A stretch of DNA of 64,000 nt from NCBI RefSeq assembly GCF_949987535.1, contig NC_080072.1, positions 54,132,356 through 54,196,355 on the forward strand, read 5' to 3'. The notes below the pieces were generated by a model. It made no database searches. It was not told where the DNA came from and saw nothing but the letters and a program-made list of their open reading frames with translations. Positions within the stretch are counted from its first letter, which is position 1. Every line of letters starts with the position of its first letter. This DNA comes from Balaenoptera acutorostrata. Lineage: Eukaryota > Chordata > Mammalia > Artiodactyla > Balaenopteridae. Shown piece by piece: positions 34,652 to 46,674 of the stretch. Position numbers and translations under genes: made by a program.

Positions 34652-35384
34652 TGTATGATTCCAATTCTTTAAAAAAAATTTTGATGGCCCAGCATGTGGT
34701 CTGTCTTGGTATATATTCTGTGGGCACTTTAAAAGAATGTGTATTCTGTGGTTGGTGGGTGCAGTGTTCTATAAATGTTAATTAGAATCTGTTGATCAAT
34801 GGTGCTGGTGAGTTCTTCTATATCCTTGCTGATTTTCTCTCTAGTTGTTCTACCAATTGTTCAGAGATGGGTACTGAAGTCTCCAGCTGTAATTGTGGAC
34901 TTACCTATTTTGCCCTTAAGTTCTATCAGTTTTTGCTTCACATATTTTTCAGCTCTGTTGCTTGGTGCATATCCATTTATGTTTGCTATGTGTTCTTGGT
35001 GAATCGACCCTTTGTAATTTTATAATGTTATTGTCTCAGATAACTTTTTTTGCTCTGAAGTTTACTTTATCTGATATTATTTTAGCCACTCCTGCTTTCC
35101 TTTGATTAATTTTGCATGATTGATCTTTTTCCATCCTTTTACTTTCAGTCTGCCTTTATTGTTACATTTAAAGTGAGTTTATTATACACATCATATAGTT
35201 GGGTTATGTTTTTTTCCACTAAGCCAATCTCTGTCTTTTAATTAGTGTATTTAGACCATTTAGGTTAAGGTAATTATTGATATATTAAGGCTTAAGCCTG
35301 ACCCTTTTTTTGTTTTTGTTTGTTCTCTCTGTTTATTATTTCTGTTTTCTTTTTCCCATCTTCCTGTGCTTAATATCATTAATC

Positions 35385-35800
35385 ATATGGAAATGTAAAT
35401 TAAAACCACAATGAAATGTCATTACACGATCACCAGAATGGCTAAAATTAAGAAGACTGAAGACATCAAGTGTTGGCAAGGTTGCAGAGCAACCAGAACT
35501 CTCACATATTGCTGGTTGTAGTGTAAAATGGCATAAACACTTTTGACAAAGGTCTGGCATTTTTCATGAAATTAAATATACACCTATCCTATGACCCAGT
35601 TTTAATCCTAAGAATTTATCCATGATAAATGGAAACATTTATACCACAAAAAGATTTGTACAACAAAGTCCACTGCAACTTTATTTACAATACTTCCAAA
35701 TTGGAAACAGCCCAGGTGCCTATCAGTAAGAGAACTGATATACTGTGATATATTCATACAATGGATTACTGCTCAACAATTAAAATGGACAAACTATCTT
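35385..35800 (+). mobile_element. L1 3' UTR fragment, opposite to the long L1
   Basis: It contains AAATTAAAACCACAATGAAATG, CCTATGACCCAGTTTTAATCC and CCAGGTGCCTATCAGTAAG, typical of L1M 3' UTR. It faces away from the neighbouring long element. Confidence 0.8.
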
Positions 35801-36071
35801 CCATGAGTAGCGTAGTGTGCGGCTCACAGGAGTCTCAAGTACTATGACTATGCTAAGTGCTTCATGCAGTTTATCTTATTTAGTCCTTCCAGCCCTAAGG
35901 GGTAATCATCATTATTAAGTGCCTTGCATATATTTTCTAATTTGATCCTGTACAACCCTATGAGGCAGTATTCTGACACCAGCAGCTGATATACTGAAAT
36001 ACAATTTAATTCCAATGCTAACCACCCAGAGTTAGCAGCAGACTCCACAGGTTCAAGAACATTCTTCCCGG

Positions 36072-36412
36072 GACTTCTCTGATGGCACAGTGGTTAAGAA
36101 TCCACCTGCCAATACAGGGGACACAGATTTGAGCCCTGGTCCGGGAAGATTCCACATGCTGTGGAGCAACTAAGCCTGTGCGCCACAACTACTGAGCCTG
36201 TGCTCTAGAGCCCGTGTGCCACAACTACTGAAGCCCGCTTGTGTAGAGCCTGTGCTCCACAGCAAGAGAAGCCACCGCAATGAGTAGCCCGTGCACCGCA
36301 ACGAAGAGTAGCCTCCGCTCTCGGCAACTAGAGAAAGCCCATGCACAGCAACAAAGACCCAAAGCAGCCAAAAATAACTAACTAACTAAATAATTAATTA
36401 AAAAAAAAAAAG
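36072..36412 (+). mobile_element. CHR-2-like SINE
   Basis: It starts GGGACTTCTCTGATGGCACAG and ends in CTAACTAAATAATTAATT and an A run. AGAACATTCTTCCC on the left corresponds to AGAGCATACTTCCC on the right. Confidence 0.9.
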
Positions 36413-36459
36413 AGCATACTTCCCAACAAGACTCTCCTCACTTCAGATGCCAGTTGCAC

Positions 36460-37080
36460 TTTTGAGGGTTCCCCAGCCACCAGCATTTCTGACCAAATGG
36501 CTACAAATTCTGGGGTTCCCATGACCCCCTTGAGTTCAGTGATTTGCTAGAACAACTCACAGAACTCAGAAAAGCATTATACTTATGATTACAGATTTAT
36601 TATAAAGGTTACAAATCAGTTTCAGTTAAATGAAGAGACACACAGGGTGGGGTCTGTGAGAGTTCTGTATGTAGAGCTTTCATGACCTCTCCTCATGGAA
36701 TCAGGATATGTCACCCTCCAGGAACACTGATGTGTTCATCATCTAGGAAGCTCTACTGGGCTATGGTGTCCAGAGTTTTTATTGGAATTTCATTACAAAG
36801 GCATGATTGATTGAAGCATTGGTCACATGCTTGAACTCAATCTCCAGTTCTTCCCCTTGTCCCTAGAGATCAGGTTGGCTCAGAGTCCCAACCCTCTAAC
36901 CACATGGTTGGTCTTTACGATGACCAGCCCCCATCCTGAGTCATCCCATCTCTTAGCAGAAACTCACATTTATGATCCAAAGAGCTCATGATAACAAAGA
37001 TACTCCTATTACTTTGGAAATTCCAAGGGTTGAAATTCACCTTCCCAGTAATCAGGGACAGAGGCCAGTCAAATTCTTTA
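36460..37080 (-). mobile_element. ERV LTR, same family as the copy near 51.6 kb
   Basis: It contains TTCTGGGGTTCCCATGACCC, CTAGAACAACTCACAGAACTC, GGCATGATTGATTGAAGCAT and GAGATCAGGTTGGCTCAGAG. Its reverse complement aligns by eye with the central part of the LTR at about 51.63-52.5 kb (GATCAATCATGCC, GAGAGCTTCC, GTGAGCTGCTCTAGCAAATTA). The family name is not certain, and the ends are approximate. Confidence 0.7.
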
Positions 37081-37084
37081 TTAC

Positions 37085-37250
37085 ATAAGAGATGGGCATT
37101 ATTATTGCCCCCATTTTACAGATAAGTAGAGGCCTACAGAGGTTGCTCAAAGTCATACACCTGGTAAGTAGCAAAACCAGGACTCAAACCTAGGTATGTC
37201 TGACCACAATCTTGATACTCCTCCACTATATATATTGTCTAAAAGTAAAT
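37085..37250 (-). repeat. MIR SINE remnant
   Basis: It reads CCCCCATTTTACAGATAAGTAG, CTCAAAGTCATACACCTGGTAAG and ACCAGGACTCAAACCTAGG, a reverse MIR. Confidence 0.85.
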
Positions 37251-37599
37251 GCTCACTATTTCCTGAATGAATAAATTACTAGGAAAATATCAAAAATGAT
37301 TCTGAAATTTCTAGCTTGGGGGACTGAAAATGATCAAGGCCTTTCTAAGAACTTCATTGGTCCTCCATACATATATTTTTTAGGTCCTATCCTATATTAA
37401 AATGTTTCTATATCCCATATAAAGTATTGTTCCTTTGCTGAAAATATTTAAAAGGATTTTTTAAATTTTACTTTGAAATCATTTGCTATGTCTACTTAAA
37501 TTATGACAAGATGTGATTTCTTGTCAGTCACAGTCCATACATGGAATGTTTGCAAAGTGAGAAAATCAAACTTAGAAATTCTGTTTTGTTTTGTTGTTT

Positions 37600-37729
37600 G
37601 TTTGTTTGTTTTTTATTTTTGGCCATGCCACGCGGCTTGCGGGATCTTAGTTCCCTGACCAGGGATCCAACCCATACCCTCGGGAGTGAAAGCGTGGAGT
37701 CCTAACCACTGGACTGCCAGAGAATTCCC
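37600..37729 (-). mobile_element. Short CHR-1-like SINE
   Basis: It has a GTTT/T-rich start, GGCCATGCCACGCGGCTTGCG, GTTCCCTGACCAGGGATCC and ends ACTGCCAGAGAATTCCC. TACAAATT-like flanks are weak. Confidence 0.85.
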
Positions 37730-37734
37730 TACAA

Positions 37735-39055
37735 ATTATTTTTAAATGTAATCAAATGTTTATGAATACCAACTCCAGCTCTTGCCTGAAGGTCTGCATC
37801 TCAGCCAGGGGCGGGGCTGCTGCATTGCACAATGGCAGAGAACACCATTCTCATAGACTGCAATGCAACTGTGTCCCCTGGAGTTGTCCAATGCAATAAC
37901 TCTGGCCAGTGAGTCAGGGGAAAGATGAAGAGCCCCCATCCACTGCACAACCAGAAGTAGCAGGTATCAAGTGTACTCGCTACTTCTCATGTCCAGAATT
38001 TAGTCACATGACCACATCTGGCTTCAAGAGGTGCTGGGAAGTATATCTTGCTGGGTGATCTTGTGCCTGGTTAAAATTCAGGTGATCTATTAATAAAGGA
38101 GGGAGGGCATATGTGGCAGTCACTATCACAATTAAATTGAACAGCCAATGAAGCTGATATAAATTTACATTGGTAGACGTTTGTCTAAATATTTATTGAT
38201 TTTGATTTTATCGTTCTCTTTTGGTATTTTGGATTCTGTAAAAAAAAAAAAAGGGAAGAGGTAGTCTGAAACTTTTCTCTAGGCCCTTGAAAATCTTGTC
38301 AGTACCAGGTGCTGGGCCTGTGGGGCCCAGTGGATACAAGGTCTCTGAGGATGATGAGTCCACTAACCAAAAGAGGGAACCCAGAGTGGGTGTGATCTCT
38401 CTTGGCTCCAGCCCCCCTCCTAGACAAGAAGGTAGCCCCTCAAAGGGTGTGTGCCCAAATTCCGTATGCAGTTTGTGAGACTAACGGAGTACAGACACTT
38501 AAACATTAAATATCAGCTAATCCTTATGTAGTTGATTAGTCCACAACTAATCCTTATGTAGGGGAATAATCCACAGAGGTGGGGAAGGAGGAAGTGAGAA
38601 CTGGAGTGGGGACAGGGCGTAACAACCAAAATGAGGCTCAGGGCCAAGAAATTAGGAAGGAGACAAAATAGCTGGACAGACATATGCAATGGTAGGTTTC
38701 GGAGCAGATTACAAAAGTCCCTGTGAGTCATCAATGGCAGTGCTGTTGTTTAAAAATAAACATAACATTTAGATAGCTCCAGGCTCTGAGGGAAAAACTG
38801 AGGTTGGATTACTTAAGGTCCTGTCCCAGGGTACTTACAGTCTATAAGTAAATATGTATGAGGTGGGATCCCTGGATCCCACCTAGCCTAGAGCCTGGCA
38901 CAAAGTAAGTTCTTAGTAAACATTTGTAGAATGAATGAATGATTTGTTAAATAAATAACTAGCTGTGTGTCCTTGAACTGGGACCTTTTACCAGGGGTCT
39001 CAACCATAAAAGGAAACACTGGGTCAATGTGGCCTTCAGGTCCCTAGTGACCCCA
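37735..39055. other. Intergenic, nothing firmly recognised
   Basis: Only an L2/MIR-type tail at about 38880-38955 (GAGCCTGGCACAAAGTAAG, AATGAATGAATG) stands out. No gene is supported; the open frames are short. Confidence 0.5.
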
Positions 39056-39059
39056 AATT

Positions 39060-40000
39060 TTCTGGACAGGAGGACCGATACTTGGCTACCATCACCTTAA
39101 AAAGTGTGCATCCCATAGCATGCTGCATCAAATCTAAACTCAACCCACAAGGTTCAGCTCAAAGACTGCCTCCTCCACAATGCCTCCCTACCCCTTCCCT
39201 CAACAAATTGTACCTCTTCTAGTACATAGTCTACCCAGGTTACCGTGTGTTGGGTTCATCATCCCCCCCACTTGACCTGTGACCTGAGAATACAGAGTAA
39301 AGCTAATACTTATGTTGTACTTACCATGTGTCAGGCACTCTGAAAGCTTTAAAATCATCAATGCACTTAATATCTTAACAACCATGAAGTAGGTACTATT
39401 TTTCCCTCAGTTCACAGATGAAAACTAGAGGCACAGAGTGAGTAACCTGTTTACCATTAGGCTGCTAGTAAGTGGCAGAGACAGGATTCAAATCTGGGTA
39501 GTCAGGGTCCAGAATCCTTGTCCTTAACCAGCACTCTGTCTTATTCCTCTTTAAACACCCCATAGCAAAAATCTCAGTTTGGCACATAGTAGGTACTCAG
39601 TAAAAATGTCTATTGAATAAATAAATAAAAGCAGTAAACTGAGAAGCTGGGTATTAGAAGGGTATGCGGTTCCCCTGAGTATCCATCTGCTTACTGAGCC
39701 CCAGTCTTTCTCCAACATATGGGCTTAGTATGTGGTTCAGTCCATCCACCTATCCACTTATCATTCATCCATCCTCCATCCACCCATTCACCCATCTCTC
39801 CATTCCATTCAATGAATAGTTACTGTCCTACCCCACCCCACAGGGGGGGCCAGTGATACGAAAATGAATTGGCACAGTAGTGACAAATATGTCCATAGAC
39901 AATGGCAGTACAGCATGGCAGGAGCTACACAAAAGAGGGCGCCGCTAACTCTGCCTGGATGGAGTCAGGGACTTACTGAAGGGCATTTAGGGAAAGAAAC
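39060..40000. repeat. L2 (+), MIR (-), (ATCC)n and L2 (-) remnants
   Basis: L2-like sequence lies at 39110-39250 (AAGGTTCAGCTCAAAGACTGC). Reverse MIR lies at 39300-39545 (GTGTCAGGCACTCTGAAAGC, TAGTAAGTGGCAGAGACAGGA). An imperfect ATCC/CATT tract covers 39740-39830. A reverse L2 piece continues to about 40000. Confidence 0.7.
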
Positions 40001-40666
40001 ATGACTGGAACTCAGGGCTTCTGACTACCAGCCTGTGTGCTTTCCTTTACACTAGGGGCTCTGAAATCCATTTTTAGTAATGGAAACTTTCCAATGGAAA
40101 TCTTATGCAGATCCCCATTACATAAAGCAGAAAGCCTTTGCTTCTTGGTTTCTCCCTCGCTGTCTCAGCCTTTAAGTCACTTTTTTTTTTTTTTAAATCA
40201 CTAGCTCTCAACAGTGGAAGTTGGTCCAGTGAGATCTTAAGCCCATGCATAGATGGCAGCTGCTTCCCTCTAGCCTGTTTCCACCTATTTCACCTTCCAC
40301 ACTGCAGCCAGAGACCTTTCAAAAACCCAGACCTATCTGTGCCACCCTTCAGTTTACCATTCATCTATTTGGCCAACAATACTTACTAAGTGCTTTCACT
40401 GTACAAGGTAAGAATGCCAAGAACAGAACAGATAGCCCCTGCCTGCTTTTGGGGGGTGGGGGTGGGTGAGGGAGACAAGAAATCTGTGGGCAATTACTCA
40501 AATCGCTAAATAGGATGTGCTGATCAAGAATAAATCCGGAGAATGGCCTGAGGTCAGACATCTGCAAAGGGACCAGTGCTCCAAGAGCCTTAAAGGTCAC
40601 TAAGGTTATTGATCTTTATCTTAAGAGCAAAGAGAATGCAATTGAATGGTTTTTGCTTGGTTTTTT

Positions 40667-40667
<1 letters not shown>

Positions 40668-40721
<54 letters not shown>
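40668..40721. repeat. (T)54 homopolymer
   Basis: Fifty-four uninterrupted T lie at the A-tail end of the SINE. A homopolymer this long mutates fast and is also hard to sequence, so the exact length is not secure. Confidence 0.9.
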
Positions 40722-40727
<6 letters not shown>

Positions 40728-41020
40728 AGTCAATCTGTGTTTTATTTTATTTTATTTATGGCTGTGTTGGGTCTTCGTTTCTGTGCGAGGGCTTTCTGTA
40801 GTTGCGGCGAGCGGGGGCCACCCTTCATCGCAGTGCGCAGGCCTCTCACTGTCGCGGCCTCTCTTGTTGCGGAGCACAGGCTCCAGACGCGCAGGCCCAG
40901 CAACTGTGGCTCACGGGCCCAGTCGCTCCGCGGCACGTGGGATCTTCCCAGACCAGGGCTCGAACCCGTGTCCCCCGCACTGGCAGGCAGATTCTCAACC
41001 ACTGCGCCACCAGGGAAGCC
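40674..41020 (-). mobile_element. CHR-2-like SINE (young form) in the tail of another SINE
   Basis: A run of 54 T is followed by (TTTTA) sequence, GGCTGTGTTGGGTCTTCG and an end CCACCAGGGAAGCCCC. GGTTTTTTGTTTTTT is found on both sides (about 40659-40674 and 41021-41036). Confidence 0.9.
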
Positions 41021-41039
41021 CCGGTTTTTTGTTTTTTAA

Positions 41040-41412
41040 AGGTGATTTTTAAAAATAAACTTATCTATTTATTTATTTATTTATTGCTGTGTTGGGTCTT
41101 TGTTGCTGTGCACAGGCTTTCTCTAGTTGCTGCAAGCGGGGGTCTACTCTTCGTTGCAGTACGCGGGCTTCTCATTGCGGTGGCTTCTCTTGTTGCAGAG
41201 CATGGGCTCTAGGCACGTGGGCTTCAGTAGTTGTGGGCATGGGCTCAGTAGTTGTGGCTCGTGGGCTCTAGAGTGCAGGCTCAGTAGTTGTGGCACACAG
41301 GCGGGCTTAGTTGCTTCTGCGGCATGTGGGATCTTCCCGGACCAGGGCTCGAACCCACGTCCCCTGCATTGGCAGGCGGATTCTTAAGCACTGCGCCACC
41401 AGGGAAGTCCCC
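41040..41412 (-). mobile_element. CHR-2-like SINE hosting the SINE at 40674
   Basis: It has a (TTTA)n start, GCTGTGTTGGGTCTTTGTTG and an end CACCAGGGAAGTCCC. The target duplication TTGAATGGTTTT lies left of the first SINE (about 40642) and as TTGAATAGTTTT to the right (about 41415), so this copy is older and its tail was hit by the other. Confidence 0.88.
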
Positions 41413-41734
41413 AGTTGAATAGTTTTAAGCAAGATAGCAACTTGTTGTTATTTATGTTTTAAGATCATGCTGGTTGCTATGTGGAGAGCAGACAGGGGGA
41501 AGACAAGAGTGGCAGCAGAGAGGCCTGTTAAGAAGAGATCGTCCAAGTGAGAAATGATGGCAACCTGGGCTGGAGGGGGCAGTGGAGATGGAGAGGAGAG
41601 AGATTTAAGATACACTTGGGACCAGCCGATGGTTTGGAAGCGATGGCGGGGGTGGGCGATGAGGAAAAAGGCGGGATCAAGGGCAATTCCACCCATGGAC
41701 CTGGGCCCTGTGCTTTAGAGGCCTTATATACACC

Positions 41735-42870
41735 CCTCCCCCACCACACACAAGAGTTTAATAAAGAGTACATGGTTGCCTTGACGCTCAGGAACTGCAC
41801 TGGCCCTGCGAGTCTTGTACATTAAACATTCCCTCCCGTGCCTAACCCCATTCGGCCCCAGGGAAACACTTTTCCCACCAAGTGCATAGTTTGAGGAGAC
41901 AAATGTATCCACCTATGTAACAACCATCCCACTCAGTCATGGATGCAAACCATTTCCATTCCACGTGTCTGAAGTTCTGTGTCTTGTGCTGCTGCCCACA
42001 TCAGAGCTGGACACTTTGCTCTGGAGTACAGGGGGCATGTGAGTGGCATAGCTCTTTGATGAGAGAAGAGACAAACAAATGAACTGGTCCTGTGGAATCT
42101 TTTCTCTCAGATAGCATGAGTGCATCATGAGGCGTCATTTCCCAGAGGAGCAGGGTCCATTTTCTTGCTTCTCTTTGAGTTCCAATTCATGGTCTAGGAG
42201 GAACTGAAGATTTGCTTGGTATTTGCAATGGTTGCAGGTGGCAGCTAATAATATTAAACAATTCATAGCACTCTTACATTTGTTTTTAAGTAGGTCTGCT
42301 CATAGCATGACACTGATTCTTTGTGGACTTAGATATTGCTTTAAGGAGTGATGAAAATCACAGTATAACTGGTAGTGATTTATATGATGAAATTAAAATA
42401 TTTTGGAAAATTCTCTCTTATAATTTATTATCTGTCTTAATGATTTTTATAAATTTATTTTAATATAAAAATAGTATTATGAAATATGTAATTTATTGTG
42501 TTCCCATAATATTTGACCATAATTTATAAAATTCACAATATATATTTTTAATCTAAAATATTGCTTCAAGAATTTTGTTGATAATTCCAGTTGCTACTGA
42601 AAAGTTTTTCTAAATGGAAATTAATAAGTTAAAAAAAATTAAAACATAGGCTTCAACAAAGTTTATTTAATTTTGGACCTTACTGTCAATTAAACAAAAT
42701 TATTTGAAAATGTTGATGATAATGCATAATTAGTGATTGTGCTAAGTGAAAGCAAGAAAATTTTTTATGAAATATATAATCATTTATTAGTCGTATTTCT
42801 TTTTACTCATATATTACTGTCCATCAATAGGATACCATTAAATTCAGTCATCTTCGATATTTTGCCAACT
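41735..42870. other. Intergenic, strongly AT-rich from 42240
   Basis: The stretch 41740-42230 is of mixed composition and not recognised. The stretch 42240-42870 is AT-rich with no clear repeat or gene. Confidence 0.45.
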
Positions 42871-42873
42871 TTC

Positions 42874-43231
42874 TTTTTTTTTAAGTTAATTACTTTTAAA
42901 AGTTAATTAATTAATTAATTAATTAATTTTTTGGCTGCATTGGGTCTTTGTTGCTGCACACGGGCTTTCTCTAGCGGCAGCGAGCAGGGGCTACTCTTCG
43001 TTGCGGTGCGTGGGCTTCTCATCGCGGTGGCTTCTCTTGTTGCGGAGCACGGGCTCTAGGCGTGCAGGCTCTGTAGTTGTGGCTCGCAGGCTCTAGAGCA
43101 CAGGCTCAGTAGTTGTGGCGCACGGGCTTAGTTGCTCCACGGCACGTGGGGTCTTCCCGGACCAGGGCTCAAACCCGTGTCCCCTGCATTGGCAGGCGGA
43201 TTCTTAACCACTGCGCTACCAGGGAAGTCCC
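42874..43231 (-). mobile_element. CHR-2-like SINE with (TTAA)n tail
   Basis: It begins with a T-rich stretch and TTAATTAATTAA, then GGCTGCATTGGGTCTTTG, ending CTACCAGGGAAGTCCC. TGCCAACTTTC flanks it (42863-42873 and 43232-43242). Confidence 0.93.
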
Positions 43232-43284
43232 TGCCAACTTTCAATCGTAAAAAAATCCATAGCTTTTGAGTAAGAGAATCCTGA

Positions 43285-43565
43285 AACAAAAGAGTGTATG
43301 GATAATTCCATTTCTATGAAGTCCTGGAATAAGCTTATGATGATGATAGAAATTAGATGAGTGTTGCCTGGAGTGGAGGGGAGGGGAAATTGACTGCAAA
43401 TAGGCATAAGGTATCTTTCTAGGGTAATGGATATATTCTATAGCCATGAGTGATTGGGGTTGAGGTTACACAATATATTTGTCAAAGCTCCTCAAACCGT
43501 GCCCTTAAAATGTGTGCATTTTATTATATGTAAAAAATACCTGGATAAAGTTAAGAAGACCTTAT
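43285..43565 (+). mobile_element. L1 3' UTR fragment
   Basis: It reads GTTGCCTGGAGTGGAGGGG, GGGTAATGGATATATTCTAT and TTATTATATGTAAAAAATAC, a degenerate L1M 3' end. Confidence 0.65.
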
Positions 43566-43619
43566 CTCTTAATAAGTAGTTGATTTAATGTGATGTATAA
43601 CTTTTAAATATTTAGACTT

Positions 43620-44575
43620 ATACTATATGAGCCCCATTGTATTTTTGGCCTGGGCCCCAAGGATAATCCCTTGGTTTCCAGCAAGAGTACCTGGGCAGGT
43701 GGTGGTGCCGTTACTGAGATGGGGAAAGCACAGGAGGGTTAGCTTTGTTGGGGCAGGACTGATAAGCAGCTGGTACTGGCCAGATCCCTTGGGAAAACCG
43801 CTGCTGCTCTGAGCCCCTTTGCTATCCCAGCTGGCTGGACTTTCTCCTGGGACCCTCAGATCCTCCCACTCTCCAGCATCTAAAGAGTTAATACCTGGCA
43901 CAGCTATGGGCCTTCAGGATGCTGACACCAAGCCCTGGGGACCTGTTGGGGCCTGTGCCCTAAATATTTTTAATATCACTGCTGGTGGGATTAGGCAAGG
44001 AAGCATGTAAATCAGAGTTCATCTTGGGAAATGCAAAGTTAGAGATGACTATAAGATATCCAAGTGGAAATGTCAACACAATATTATGTACATGGACAGA
44101 AGATGAGAAGAGAGGTCTGGGCTGGAGATGGAAATTGTTGGCTCCCCATTGCCAACAGAATCGAGTCCAAACTCCCTTAGGGTTATCATCCAGCTCTCAC
44201 CTATCTTTCCAGCTCCATCTCCTGCCATCTCCCTGCCAGGACCCCTGCCATCTTGCTCCTTCCTGATCACTCTGTGTTCTAGGACATGCTATTCCTGGAC
44301 CCCTGCCTGGAATGCCCTACCTTGTCTTCTCTACTGGTCATTCTCCTCCTCATCCTTCAGGGCTTAGCTCACATGTCTCCTCCTCCCAAAGCCTCCTGCT
44401 TCCTTGTCTGCCCTCCATAGCCCTCCATGTAGAGGAGAGTACTCTGCCTTGTGCACTTCTGTTTAGATCCCTGCCTTCCGTCCTAGGATGTCAGCTCCTC
44501 CAGGTCAGGATGGGGTCTGGTGGCTCTCTGGGCCCAGCAGAGACCCTGATATGGAGCAATCTTCCAGTAAATACT
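43620..44575. repeat. Unrecognised stretch, then L2 (-) and L2 (+) remnants
   Basis: The stretch 43620-43985 is not recognised. The stretch 44040-44130 resembles reverse L2 body (GATATCCAAGTGGAAATGTC). The stretch 44140-44575 follows forward L2 (CCTGGAATGCCCTACCTTG, CATCCTTCAGGGCTTAGCTCA). Confidence 0.65.
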
Positions 44576-44789
44576 GAAGGAGTGGATGGTAATACAGAGT
44601 CCCAACTGTATTCACCACAGCCCCACCTTCACTGCACAACCTCTGTGCATGCTGAGCCACACATTTAGACAAATTAACTTGCTCTTCTCAAAAGAATAGG
44701 CTCCTTAAAGGCAAAGACAACTCCTTCCACATCACTCCTCACTCTCTCTCAGCCTGAGAAAGAGCCCACAAATGAAAAGAATGGAAGAG

Positions 44790-45165
44790 CCTGGTCAGAT
44801 GGAATTGACTCTCAGCCTGGACTCTCATGAGCTGAGTGACCTTGGGAAAGTTACTTAATCTCACGGAGCCTCAGGTTTCTCAGGTGTTAAGAATGGAGGT
44901 GACAATACCTACCTCATAAGGTGGATATGAGGATTGAATGAAATAGTGTCTATAAAAGTGTTCTGTGGTTACCAGGGGCTGCGGGAAGGGGGAGTGGTAG
45001 TTATTGTTAATGGGTACAGAGGTTCAGTTTGGGATGATGACAGTGGCGATGGTTGTGCCATCAAAGTAAATGCAATAATGCCACTGAACTGCTTACTTTT
45101 AAAAATGGCTAAAATGATACATTTTATGCTATGTATATTTTACCACAGTAAAAATAAATAAATAA
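44790..45165 (+). repeat. MIR followed by an L1 3' end
   Basis: MIR lies at 44790-44955 (GAGTGACCTTGGGAAAGTTAC, TACCTACCTCATAAGGTGG). An L1 3' end follows at 44960-45165 (ATGCCACTGAACTGCTTAC, TATATTTTACCACAGTAAAA) with an ATAA-rich tail. Confidence 0.8.
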
Positions 45166-45169
45166 ATAA

Positions 45170-45955
45170 TATCCCGAATAAAAGAAGCCAGACACACACA
45201 AAAAGCATGGTCCCAGGTACCCAGTGGGTGATCTGTGTGTCTGAGCTTCTTTCTTCCTTCCTTCTGGGTTTCTTTTCACCTGGGTTTCAGGGCCATGGCC
45301 AAGAGGCAGGATGAGGGAGTGCATGACGGGAGGGAGGGAGGAAGTGATTAAACGTTGAACGAGGATCTGGTGGTTGTGTGGTCAAAGCCAGGACGGCCCA
45401 CTGGGAAGACCAGGCGTGAGGAGGTGGGACGCCTCCCTGCCTGGAAGGAAGAGGGTGTCCGGAGGTCAGGGGTGACACTAGTGTTTTTGGCCATGGGAGA
45501 AAAGTGAGATATCTCACTCTTAAGGAGGAAAGGCGGGCGGGAATTGCAGGATGTCCATATTGGCCTATGTGGCAAAAATAAATGCTTCTGGAAGTAAATA
45601 CGTACATGAACAAAAGAGTACAGATTTTTTTTTCAAGCCTCCAAATCCACCTTCTTGCTCCACTTTACCAAGGACAAGGGCAGCATAATAAGCTGAGAAG
45701 GGAAACAAAGATATTTCTAGATTCTGGCTGCTATGGGGAAATTACAAATGAGGTCTGACGCTATGTTTGTTTCTTTTTCATTATGAAAAATACCTTGCCT
45801 GATACGGGCACCCTGCCACCGTTGGGAGAACCGTGAGAATCCAGTTTGTTCCCAAAACACTGCCACTGGGAGGTGAGGTCACAAGGTAACAAGGTTTTCC
45901 CCCATGGCAGCCCAAACCAAAAATAAATCAATGAATAAACAATAAATAAATAATG
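45170..45955. other. Intergenic, nothing recognised
   Basis: No gene or named repeat is supported. AATA-rich DNA near 45920-45950 resembles a SINE tail, but no SINE body precedes it. Confidence 0.45.
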
Positions 45956-45959
45956 TCCT

Positions 45960-46400
45960 GGGAGAAACACTGAAATAGGAATCAGAGCACATGGCCTCTG
46001 GTCTGATGCTTTCATATCCTAGCTGGGTACCCTGGGGCAAATCATTTCCCCTCTCTGCACTTCAGTTGTAGGGCACCTCTATCGCTAATATGCTATGGGT
46101 CTAGGATATACTTTTTTCAAGCCCTTGAAGAGAACAATGATGGGAGTTGGAGAGAGGAAAAAATGCTGAGCTGAATGGTGGAGCTGAATATCCCAGAGCT
46201 AGAAGAGAGTTTGCCTAGCTCATTCATTCATCCACTCATTCATTCATTCATTCATCCATTCATATTCCTACCTGAGCAAATACCCTGTTCCTGGCCCCTG
46301 GTAGGGAAGTAAAGACCAGAAATGGATCAGACCGAGCTTGCAGTCTAAGAGATAGAAGAGATGATGTGAGGCAAAGCAAAAGGGTAAATAAATGATTATA
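45960..46400. repeat. MIR (+), (CATT)n and L2 (-) remnants
   Basis: MIR-like sequence lies at 45960-46075 (GGGTACCCTGGGGCAAATC). A CATT tract at 46217-46262 leads into reverse L2 (CAGACCGAGCTTGCAGTCTAAG). Confidence 0.65.
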
Positions 46401-46674
46401 CCACCAGGGGCTATGAGCCTGGGGACTGAGTGTGGAGGGTATGGTAGGAGTGCAGAGTGGGCCAGACTCGCTCAGCTTGCAGAATCCAGGAAGGGCTTCC
46501 AGAGGAAGAATCCGCTCAAGGGACAAGTAGAAGGTCACCAGGCAGATAAAGGGGGAAACAGCAGACTAGCATACGCACACGTGTGTGACCCAGTCATTCC
46601 AATCCCGGGAGACCAATGTTCTGCGTTATAGCTCTTCAGGAAAAGACATCCCAGAGTTTTGGAAATGATTAGAC

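Larger units (their letters stand above)
30765..35340 (-). mobile_element. Long L1 (L1M-type) with ORF2 remnant, two SINE insertions
   Basis: The 3' UTR is at the left (GTAGTATTCCATGATATGG, CTGCCAAACTGCTCTCCAGAG). Reverse-oriented ORF2 follows through ATAGGGACAGTTCTATTTTC, GGTAATACTAGCTTCATAAAA, TTTGACCCATGGATTACTTT and ACTTTATCTGATATTATTTTAG to about 35340. Many stops show that the reverse transcriptase frame is dead. SINEs sit at 33157 and 34418, and a (TG)n tract at 31935-31972. Confidence 0.9.
40355..41730 (-). repeat. L2 LINE remnant split by a nested SINE pair
   Basis: The left half (40355-40640) reads CATCTATTTGGCCAACAATAC. The right half (41420-41730) reads AAGATCATGCTGGTTGCTATG and GGCAACCTGGGCTGGAGGGGG, reverse L2 body. 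The two SINEs between 40650 and 41412 separate them. Confidence 0.7.
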
